A stretch of DNA of 10,890 nucleotides, taken from the NCBI GenBank assembly GCA_017416635.1, contig JAFQBQ010000084.1, forward strand, positions 1 to 10,890. The letters are read 5' to 3'. Each line of letters opens with the position of its first letter. Within the stretch, counting starts at the first letter, position 1. Under the pieces are notes generated by a model. That model did not search any database, was not told the DNA's origin, and was given only the letters and a program-made list of their open reading frames with translations. Of this stretch, positions 1 through 6,900 are shown piece after piece. Made by a program: the position numbers and the translations under genes. The stretch is from Alphaproteobacteria bacterium (GTDB lineage Bacteria > Pseudomonadota > Alphaproteobacteria > UBA3830).

Positions 1-460
1 GGCAATGAGGCCGGTGATTTTATCAAACAAAGGCAGGATGAATTCAGGTGAATTTGTTAGGCAGAATTTGCAACGGTTGGATTCTTCAAAAATTATTGAT
101 TTAAAGGAATACTCTCAGGGGTTGAGTTTCACAATAACTGCTCGTTTTTTAGAAAGTTTGAAACTATCTAAATTCGTTGAACCTATCCAAGATTGGCCAA
201 ATTTTGTTAAACTTAACACTGAAGGCGCGAAATGGTTTGCAAATTTACGTAATGTAAATTGGCCTTACAATGAACCTGTATATCCTACCCTTATAGATTA
301 TTTTGGCATAGAAAGGTCAGGAATTAATTGCGGAGATTGGCTTACTGTTGGGGGCGTGATTGTTTTAAAACTGGCCCCTGCCGGAAAATTGGGCATAGAA
401 AGGATTCCTGAACCACCACTCAAAATTGCTCCTGAAAGTAAGTATGACTTTTATTATTAG
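1..460 (+). CDS. Hypothetical protein, probably 5'-truncated by the window edge
   Basis: An open frame enters from the left edge and stops with TAG at 458-460. The first ATG is at position 5, but the frame is open before it and no ribosome binding site can be seen. The visible 151 residues also lack a signal peptide or any typical start, so this may be the C-terminal part of a longer protein. I do not recognise the family. The sequence is mixed polar and aromatic, with a Trp/Asn/Tyr-rich stretch around residues 70-95 and a Pro-rich end (PEPPLKIAPES). No membrane segment is obvious. A 12-base direct repeat (305-316 and 392-403) encodes GIER twice. The gene ends 46 bases before the proposed dapA promoter, so it is probably a separate transcription unit. 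Reading frame fairly sure, function unknown. Confidence 0.55.
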   Translation, partial: AMRPVILSNKGRMNSGEFVRQNLQRLDSSKIIDLKEYSQGLSFTITARFLESLKLSKFVEPIQDWPNFVKLNTEGAKWFANLRNVNWPYNEPVYPTLIDYFGIERSGINCGDWLTVGGVIVLKLAPAGKLGIERIPEPPLKIAPESKYDFYY

Positions 461-505
461 TTCAATGAGTGAAATGCTTCTTTGCGGATTTGATTAATAT
501 TTCGA

Positions 506-534
506 TCGACTTTGAAAAGTCTCAGTGTTAGAAT
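506..534 (+). promoter_or_regulatory. Probable sigma70-type promoter of the dapA operon
   Basis: TCGACT (506-511) and TAGAAT (529-534) are separated by 17 bases and match the -35 and -10 consensus at 4/6 and 5/6 positions. Transcription would start near 541, which leaves a short leader before the ATG at 560. The spacer holds a small inverted repeat, GACTTT-GA-AAAGTC (508-521), which could be incidental or an operator. Prediction from consensus only. Confidence 0.5.
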
Positions 535-559
535 TCCGGCACTAGTTGAGAGGTGTTTT

Positions 560-1435
560 ATGTTTAGTGGGTATATTCCTGCGGTGGTTACTCCGTTTAA
601 AGACGGAAAAATTGATTTGCAGTCGTTCGAAAAATATATCGATTGGCTTTCAGGCAGCGGAGTGAATGGAGCTGTAGTTTGCGGATCGACAGGGGAATCC
701 TTGGCTTTATCTAAGGATGAACATTTAGAGTTAATAAAAACAGCAGTTCGTGTAGCAGGCAGGCGCATTCAAATTATCGGTGGAGTTATTTCTTCCTCTA
801 CCAAGCATTGTTTGGAATTGATTGAAAATTCAGCTGAGTACGTTGACGGTTTGCTTTGCATTTGTCCGTTTTATATAAAGCCGACGCAGAAGCAATTGAT
901 GGATCACTTTACAACATTGAGTAAAGCGACCGATAAGCCTATCATTTTGTACAACAATCCGGGGCGTGTTGGAATCAGCTTAGGCAAAGATGCCTTCGAC
1001 CAAATCGTGGCTTTAAAAAATGTTAGAGCCATCAAAGAATGCGCCGGGGATTTGTCTCGATTCACCTTATGGAGAAAAGATTTGAAGAAAGATTTCGATT
1101 TTCTCACAGGAAATGATGACAGTGCATGGGCTGCTCTCGCGATGGGAGCTGTCGGAGTTGTTTCGGTTAGCGCAAACGTTTGTCCGCAATTATGTGTAAA
1201 GGCTTTTAATGCTTTCAAAGCCGGAGATTTCGCGACATTCGGTAAATTGAGGGATATTTTAGCTCCTTTGCATTCGTTGATGTTCAGCGAGCCAAGTCCA
1301 GCTCCAGCAAAATACGCACTCAGCAAGATGGGATTGATGCATGATGAATTGAGAGCGCCTTTGTCGAGCATTAGCGATGACTTACGGCTTCGGATAGATG
1401 CATTTATGAAAAGTGTAGAGAATGTCGAAATATAA
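560..1435 (+). CDS. dapA: 4-hydroxy-tetrahydrodipicolinate synthase (dihydrodipicolinate synthase)
   Basis: Condenses pyruvate with aspartate-4-semialdehyde, the first committed step of the diaminopimelate/lysine pathway, in the cytoplasm. The product is 291 residues, the usual length for the family, and forms a single TIM-barrel. Family residues are visible: the Schiff-base lysine K159 in IKECAGD, the tyrosine Y131 in LYNNPGR, Y105 in CPFY, and R136, which marks true DapA rather than sialate lyases. The normal GTTGE motif reads GSTGE, so S43 replaces the first threonine of the proton-relay pair and T44 is kept. The ATG at 560 is chosen because GAGAGG (548-553) precedes it at good spacing and FSGYIPAVVTPF follows. 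An in-frame TTG at 512 lies upstream of the predicted -10 box. The gene overlaps smpB by 14 bases. Confidence 0.96.
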   Translation: MFSGYIPAVVTPFKDGKIDLQSFEKYIDWLSGSGVNGAVVCGSTGESLALSKDEHLELIKTAVRVAGRRIQIIGGVISSSTKHCLELIENSAEYVDGLLCICPFYIKPTQKQLMDHFTTLSKATDKPIILYNNPGRVGISLGKDAFDQIVALKNVRAIKECAGDLSRFTLWRKDLKKDFDFLTGNDDSAWAALAMGAVGVVSVSANVCPQLCVKAFNAFKAGDFATFGKLRDILAPLHSLMFSEPSPAPAKYALSKMGLMHDELRAPLSSISDDLRLRIDAFMKSVENVEI

Positions 1436-1883
1436 AGAATTAGGTTTTAACCGTAAAGCTAATTATAATTATGAAATCATAGATAAATTTGAGGCAGGGA
1501 TTGTTCTTGTCGGGACCGAGGTGAAGTCCCTGCGGTCGAATCGTGTCAATCTTTCTGATTCATATGCAGGTTTGTCTAAAGATAACGAAGTTTTTCTTTA
1601 TCAAATGAACATTCCGAAATATTCGCTTTCCACTATTTCTAATCATGAACCTAAGCGAAACCGAAAATTATTGCTGAGAAAAAGAGAAATTCAGAAACTC
1701 GTGGGATTATTAAAGAAAAGCGGTTTGTCATTGGTTCCGTTGAGTATTTATTTTAATAAAAATGGATTTGTTAAGATCTCGCTTGGTCTTGGTAAAGGAA
1801 AAAGAGAAATAGATAAGCGCGAAACCATTAAACAGAGAGAGTGGAATCGAGAAAAAGCCCGAATTCTAAAACGACAGTTATAA
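1422..1883 (+). CDS. smpB: SsrA (tmRNA)-binding protein SmpB
   Basis: Binds tmRNA and delivers it to ribosomes stalled on non-stop messages, so that the nascent chain is tagged for proteolysis. The 153-residue product matches the family over its full length. It has NRKANYNY near the N-terminus, FEAGIVLVGTEVKSLR at 23-38 (OB-fold core contacting tmRNA), LVPLSIYF in the centre, and LGLGKGKREIDKRE at 121-134. The C-terminal tail QREWNREKARILK (138-150) is the part that in known SmpB enters the decoding centre and mRNA channel, and it closely resembles the proteobacterial form. The start codon lies inside the end of dapA, with a 14-base overlap and only a weak purine-rich site (GTAGAG) before it. 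This suggests translational coupling to dapA. No tmRNA gene is visible in the window. Confidence 0.97.
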   Translation: MSKYKELGFNRKANYNYEIIDKFEAGIVLVGTEVKSLRSNRVNLSDSYAGLSKDNEVFLYQMNIPKYSLSTISNHEPKRNRKLLLRKREIQKLVGLLKKSGLSLVPLSIYFNKNGFVKISLGLGKGKREIDKRETIKQREWNREKARILKRQL

Positions 1884-1952
1884 AAATTTTCTCGCGTTAA
1901 GTTATTATTTACGAATTGCTCATATCATTAACCATATTGGTAGGCGTTTTAT

Positions 1953-3176
1953 ATGAGTGACGATAAAGTAGAGATCAGTAGATCCGCAAAGATTTTGATA
2001 ATTGATGATCGCGAAGCGTCTCGAGCTTTGTTGAAGAGACGGTTGGCGATGTATGGTCATGAAGTTTTCGCAGCAGCAAATTCGAAAGATGCTTTAGGAT
2101 ATCTCGCCAAAACTCCTATAGATGTGCTCTTTTTAAATATGTTTATCAATAATCAAAGCTCTTACAGCTTCCTGAAGAATTTTAAAAGCAACAAAAGATT
2201 TAAAAATGTGCCAGTCATAATGATTTCCGGCGAAAGTGATACAGAAATGTTGGTGAAATGTATTGAAGCAGGAGCAGAAGATTATCTTGTCAGACCTCTA
2301 AACCAAACGATTTTGCGTGCGCGACTATCAAATTGTATCGCAAGAAAGGAAGCTTACGATAAAGAGATGCACTATCTTTCTCAGATCAAGGAAGGAAAGA
2401 GGCAAATCGCAGAGCAAGAAAAAATGGCGTCCATTGGTAAGTTGGTTAGCGCAATTTCGCAGGAGTTAAAAAATCCGCTAAATTTTATTATCAATTTTGC
2501 AGATGTTAGTTCCGCTATCTGTAACGAGTTAATAAAAAAATTAGAAGAACAAAGTGCTTACGCTAGCTCACAAAAATTAGTATTAGAGCAACTCGACAAA
2601 TTTTTAAAGAATATTGAGAAAATTACGACATATGGGCGTAGTGCCGATCAAATTATACGATTTATGCTTGATCAATCTAACATTGACGACACCCAGAAGA
2701 TGATGGTGGGTGTTGGTAAAGTTATTCTGCAAACGATAGAGATGTTGGTTTCGTCATATAAGTCGCGAGGAATTGTCAATGTCCCGCATATTGACGTGAA
2801 AGTTGACGATTCGATACGAATGATGTTGTCGGTTCAGTCGTTTAGTAAGGCGATTTACAATTTGCTAGACAATTCGTTGTTCTCTGTTATGCAGAAATAT
2901 GAAGATGTATCTCAGGCAAAAATAGAAGTTACTGCCGAAAAAAATCAGGATGATATTGAAATTTATATTTTGGACAACGGAGTTGGAATTAATCCTGAAT
3001 TATCTAAGAAAATATTCGATCCATTCTTTACAACGAAGTCTACGGGAAATAATCCTGGACTTGGACTTTCAACAACAGCTGCTATCTTCCAAAACATGAA
3101 GGGAGATATTTCCGTAGAGTCTGAAGAAGGAAATTTCGCGAAATTTAAGATAACCTTGCCGATTTCTGCAGAGTAG
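1953..3176 (+). CDS. Receiver-histidine kinase fusion lacking both phosphorylation residues
   Basis: A 407-residue soluble protein. Residues 12-128 form a receiver domain (ILIIDD at 14-19; VIMISGESD at 88-96; AGAEDYLVRPL at 106-116). A linker follows, then a HisKA-like dimerisation helix (about 155-245) and a HATPase_c domain (about 290-405). The ATP-binding motifs look intact: N303/N307 (N box), DNGVGI at 341-346 (G1), DPFFTTK at 356-362 (F box) and GLGLS at 369-373 (G2). The phosphoacceptor Asp of the receiver is Asn at 62 (LFLNMF), its conserved Lys is Arg at 114, and the HisKA histidine is Gln at 170 (SAISQELKNPLNF, where relatives have HEIKNPL). The acidic pair D18/D19 and S92 remain. 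It probably acts as a pseudo-kinase or allosteric partner rather than by phosphorelay. No membrane segment is seen. GGTAGG (1939-1944) supports the start. The 69-base gap to smpB has no terminator, so co-transcription is likely. Confidence 0.92.
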   Translation: MSDDKVEISRSAKILIIDDREASRALLKRRLAMYGHEVFAAANSKDALGYLAKTPIDVLFLNMFINNQSSYSFLKNFKSNKRFKNVPVIMISGESDTEMLVKCIEAGAEDYLVRPLNQTILRARLSNCIARKEAYDKEMHYLSQIKEGKRQIAEQEKMASIGKLVSAISQELKNPLNFIINFADVSSAICNELIKKLEEQSAYASSQKLVLEQLDKFLKNIEKITTYGRSADQIIRFMLDQSNIDDTQKMMVGVGKVILQTIEMLVSSYKSRGIVNVPHIDVKVDDSIRMMLSVQSFSKAIYNLLDNSLFSVMQKYEDVSQAKIEVTAEKNQDDIEIYILDNGVGINPELSKKIFDPFFTTKSTGNNPGLGLSTTAAIFQNMKGDISVESEEGNFAKFKITLPISAE

Positions 3177-3233
3177 AGAAGCTTCAGGTGAGAAATTCTG
3201 ATTTATTTTTTGTTTTTCGAAAAAATTAATTTT

Positions 3234-3248
3234 TTAATTGACAATTAA
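3234..3248. promoter_or_regulatory. Perfect dyad over the -35 box of the small exported gene (operator candidate)
   Basis: TTAATTG-A-CAATTAA is a perfect 7-1-7 inverted repeat whose right half overlaps the consensus -35 hexamer TTGACA at 3238-3243. A dyad in this place could be a repressor site. It follows an all-AT 16-base palindrome at 3220-3235, so AT-rich coincidence is possible. Confidence 0.35.
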
Positions 3249-3266
3249 TTGGATTTTTCATATTTA
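3238..3266 (+). promoter_or_regulatory. Probable promoter of the exported protein gene at 3301
   Basis: TTGACA (3238-3243) is a perfect -35 hexamer. A 17-base spacer leads to TATTTA (3261-3266), a weak -10. The predicted start near 3273 leaves a leader of about 28 bases to the ATG at 3301. Because the -35 box sits on an upstream in-frame TTG, that codon cannot be the translation start of this transcript. Confidence 0.5.
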
Positions 3267-3300
3267 TGCGTCGTGTTTTATCGATAAGAGAGTGATTTTT

Positions 3301-3735
3301 ATGACAAAGAACAGATTAATTGTGCCTGCATTTTTGAGTTTGATATTTTTGGAAACGATAAATGCGATGAATTCTCCTACTATTTATAGAAATTCATCCG
3401 GAACGAATTTTCAGCAAGTTGGGGCAAAAAATATGGAAAAATATTTCAAGCAAGTAAATGGTGTTAGCAATATTATGGTGGCCATAGTACTTGGAGAGTT
3501 TAACTCAGTTTCAGGAATTCAAACTATTTGGGGAAATGAATTGAGTAGCAACGAAATCTTAACCTCAATTCTAGAAAAATCAAAAGACTCAAATGGCATA
3601 GTGGATTTTTATTCTTTTGCTAGTAATGTTGCCATTGCGTTAGGCTATAAAGGAAACGCTGTAAAAAATTTTGAAGAAGATGCGATAAAGCAGTTTATAG
3701 CTAAAATTAACCAAAATTATCCAGCACAGGATTGA
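3301..3735 (+). CDS. Small exported hypothetical protein with a degenerate EF-hand-like motif
   Basis: A 144-residue product with a Sec signal peptide: basic start MTKNR, hydrophobic core LIVPAFLSLIFL, and likely cleavage after INA (residue 22), leaving a mature protein that begins MNSP. I do not recognise the family. Residues 85-114 look like a helix-loop-helix. The loop SKDSNGIVDFYSF (94-106) resembles a calmodulin EF-hand in the D-x-N-G-x-V-D-F order, but loop positions 1 and 12 are Ser instead of Asp and Glu, so calcium binding is doubtful. A hydrophobic helix (NIMVAIVL, 57-64) precedes it. The ATG at 3301 is chosen because AAGAGAGTG (3286-3294) precedes it and the signal peptide starts there. 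An upstream in-frame TTG at 3238 lies in the promoter. It is flanked by the kinase gene and the convergent giant exported gene. Probably periplasmic or secreted. Confidence 0.75.
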   Translation: MTKNRLIVPAFLSLIFLETINAMNSPTIYRNSSGTNFQQVGAKNMEKYFKQVNGVSNIMVAIVLGEFNSVSGIQTIWGNELSSNEILTSILEKSKDSNGIVDFYSFASNVAIALGYKGNAVKNFEEDAIKQFIAKINQNYPAQD

Positions 3736-3908
3736 AAAAGAAAAGAATTAACGCTTTCCCTCATAGGGGCAGGCTGTGTTTCTTTTTTTGCGTTCAGAAA
3801 TGCGCTTTTTGTCGAGACAGTTCTAATTATGCATGAATATTAGTTACGTTTGTTCTACAGAAACCGTATATCGAAAGCAAAATTATCTGAAAGCAGAAAT
3901 TACAGACT

Positions 3909-3940
3909 CAAGGGGAAGATTACATCTGTCCCCTTGTTTT
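3909..3940 (+). terminator. Hairpin terminator between convergent exported genes
   Basis: CAAGGGGA-AGAT (3909-3920) pairs with ATCT-G-TCCCCTTG (3924-3936) with one bulged base and a three-base loop, followed by TTTT (3937-3940). It best serves the + strand gene ending at 3735, and the stem could also slow transcription arriving from the - strand gene, though there is no T-run on that strand. A weaker AT-rich structure lies nearer the stop: AAAAAGAAA (3735-3743) can pair with TTTCTTTTT (3779-3787), and a small CCCT-CAT-AGGG hairpin (3758-3768) sits between them. The rest of 3736-3968 shows no gene. Confidence 0.65.
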
Positions 3941-3968
3941 GCATTGAGCTGTGTGCTTCTATCTGCTA

Positions 3969-6900
3969 TTAATGCGCGGCAGGTTGTGCTCCTTGAAATA
4001 CCCCAAACTCAGCAAAGGCATCGAAGATCATTTTCTCTTGTTTATCTGTATTTAAATTTTCAACACTCGCCAACTGTAATCTCTTGTGCTTTTTGTAAGC
4101 ATTAAGCAATAGATTTTTCACCGCTCTATTTTCTTCTTTCATAAAATAGTCAATCATTCGACGAGGAGTTGCGACTCTTTTAGCGATATCTTGAATTAGA
4201 TCTTTATAGCCATAGTCATTACTTCCTACTTTGGCTGTAAAAGAAAGACAATCACAGAACGTTTGCACTTCCTCTCTTTTTGAAACATCGTTTATTGCAT
4301 TTATGGCATCCTGTATATCTTGAGGTATCTGCGCAGTTGGATGTTGCAGAAAAGACTTAAAAGTCAATTCGTTTTGCGTGAGAGGAGCTTGTCCATTCAG
4401 ATTCCGATCCAGATCCAGTATTAATCTCAGTCTTTTAGTAACGGAGAATCTATCTGGTTTATTCGGTAAATTACTAAGAACTTGGTTGATGAAGTTGTAC
4501 TTCAAACTCGATACTGATTCCCATGGGTGAAGATATCCATTACCATTTCTCAAATCAGATAGACCAAATAACTCTTTTTCTCCTAAAATTGACATTGCAT
4601 ATCCAAAACGAGTTGCTTCTTCTTGTGTATCAACTTGTCCACTATGATGAACGCCAAATTTTAAGCCTATTTGTAAAGGACCTTGAGCTGCTGCAAATGC
4701 CATAACTCCCATCATTTCATTAAAAGGGATATCCTCAGTTGGGGAAATTCTTCGCAATGAAAAAATTTGGGGCAACAAAGCCAGTGTTCCCTGGGATCTG
4801 CCATTAACGCAATGTCTCCATCTGTTTGTCATCAGACCAAAGATGTGCGGTACAATTGTTGGATTTTGATCATCCAGCGTTGTCATTAGATAATCTACGA
4901 TAAATCGTACAATATGTTCATTACAAAAAACACCTCCTTGCCCTTGTGGATCATCCCATATATATGAACAAGCTGAAATTAAGTCGCTCCTGACGGTGTC
5001 AGCTGCATCTCTAAATCGACCTGCATCAGCAACATCTCCGTTTGCGCCAAAAAAAACTGCCCACTGTTCTGCCAAAGCGCGCTGATTCTGTGGTGTTACG
5101 TTCATATTCCGTGGCAAGCTGTTAGAGATGCTATTAAACAACGTATTAACAGTGTTGGATCCCCACTCTTGGTCTAAATTTTGAGGATACTGCGCAGGGA
5201 ATGAATATCCGCCGTATCTTTGTGTAAAGGCGCTATCATTCGTCATACAGAGATAGGCTCCTTTAAGCAAGTAATATGTTAATCTCCTTTTTAGTTTATC
5301 GTGCGTATTAAATAAGGCAAGATGATTTTGCGGTATGAGGCTATCAAGGACCGCAGTACCATAATGATCGTTATTTGGATATACGGTACAACGTCCGATT
5401 TGAGCGATGTCGTACACCGGAACATAATTTTGATCTACTAATAAATCTCTCATAGCACGGACAGCAGGATCGCGAAGAGGTTCGATAGGATGAGCGAATA
5501 GATTAACGAAAGATTGGAGATAAACATGTTGAGCTAACGCAATACTCAAACGGGCATCGATATCTCTTAAGTAATTTAAGAGGTCGCTGTGTACTTGTAA
5601 GTACGGTATCTTCGGACCATTCTGTAAAAGATAGCTATGCATAAAGAGTTTTCTATCTTGAAGATTTGCTGCGCGGTTAAGGACATACCGAAGCATTCCA
5701 ACGCGATAACCTTGTTGTAATGTCGGCTGCAATAAATCTGAAATCCACAATGTGCGGCTGCTTTCGAATGGGGTAAATGACGTAGGAGTATTCAAAAAAT
5801 CGGATATTTTTGTTCCGTTATCTTGCATAAGTCTGTCAGATTGTGTCGAGTGTACAAACTCATCGATGTGTTCTTGCAAAGCAGTAGCGAACACATTGTA
5901 CTTTCCAATTGCGTCATACGTAGAAATCTTTACGGCATCTGCTCGTGCTCTGTTTATTTCTTCAGCTGTCATTCGTTGATTTTGAGGCAGCTGTCTTGCC
6001 GCTGCTACTAAGCGTTGAAGTCTCTGATTTAAATCATTATATATTCGGTCTGCATGTTCCTGCGGACTACCTTCCGCTTCCGGAAGATCAAACGCATATC
6101 CAAATAGTGCTGCTGATCTATTGTCATCTGGATTGTTGTTAATTAAGTTCCGAAGTCGTCTGAAATTTGTATCTCTTGCCGTGGTATCCTGCGTATAGGC
6201 GTTGTGTAATTCTGTCCAAAAATTCACTTCACCCGGGCGGTTTTGATCGACTGCGTTTTGTATTCGCTCATCAGTCGAGTCAAAATACCTGCTGGCTTCA
6301 AAAAATTCGTCAATAACTCCTTGGCCTTGTCTCAATGCGTCAATCCTATTCCTTACCCCATTTTTGAAACTTAGAATAGGGAAATATAATTTCGGAGGAT
6401 AGATAGCATTCTGTACTCTAACATCCCCAAAAATACCTGGCGTACCTGTAGTTAGTTCGTCAATAAATCCACTCACTTGCACAACTTTTTCATTCGTATC
6501 TCGCATTTCCAGAGGCAAAAACTGCATAGTTAACGCCTTCGCTTCATTCTGCGGAACTTGTAAGTGATTGTTCGCAAAAGAGTTCAAAACAAATTTACTA
6601 AAAATAGGCACACTGAATGACCGTCCGAAACTGGAGGCAACAAGGCAATCTATTAAATGCGATGAGCCCTCTAAAGACTCCCAGATTTGCGGCATAAATA
6701 TCTTAACTATGTCTTTTTCTGATAGATGTTGATCATAAATATCGAAAAGTGTCCGAATCAGTAATGGCTTCAGAGACAGCATACTTAATGTCCATGAATC
6801 ATGCGCCGAAAGACTATGCATGAAATCATTTGCATTCACATTAGGCAGAAAAGAATGAATGAACTGTCCGCTGCGTTCTACTATTTTTTGTTCTAAAACC

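Noticed and set aside
457..768. 103-codon open frame on the - strand opposite the start of dapA
   Set aside because: It lies antisense to the well-supported dapA coding region and its promoter, with no recognisable protein features.
904..1371. 155-codon open frame on the - strand inside dapA
   Set aside because: Complement of conserved DapA sequence; a shadow frame.
1884..1952. Possible promoter for the kinase gene (TATTAT at 1903-1908)
   Set aside because: No matching -35 at acceptable distance; read-through from dapA-smpB is simpler.
3220..3235. AAAAAATTAATTTTTT as a terminator for the kinase gene
   Set aside because: The stem is all A-T and too weak for rho-independent termination; kept only as part of the dyad observation.
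3736..3968. Small RNA or tRNA between the convergent genes
   Set aside because: No cloverleaf or tRNA loop motifs can be traced, and the visible structure is explained by the terminator hairpin.
3833..4105. 90-codon open frame on the + strand between the convergent exported genes
   Set aside because: It spans the terminator hairpin and the end of the giant gene, has no binding site, and its composition fits antisense of the real gene.
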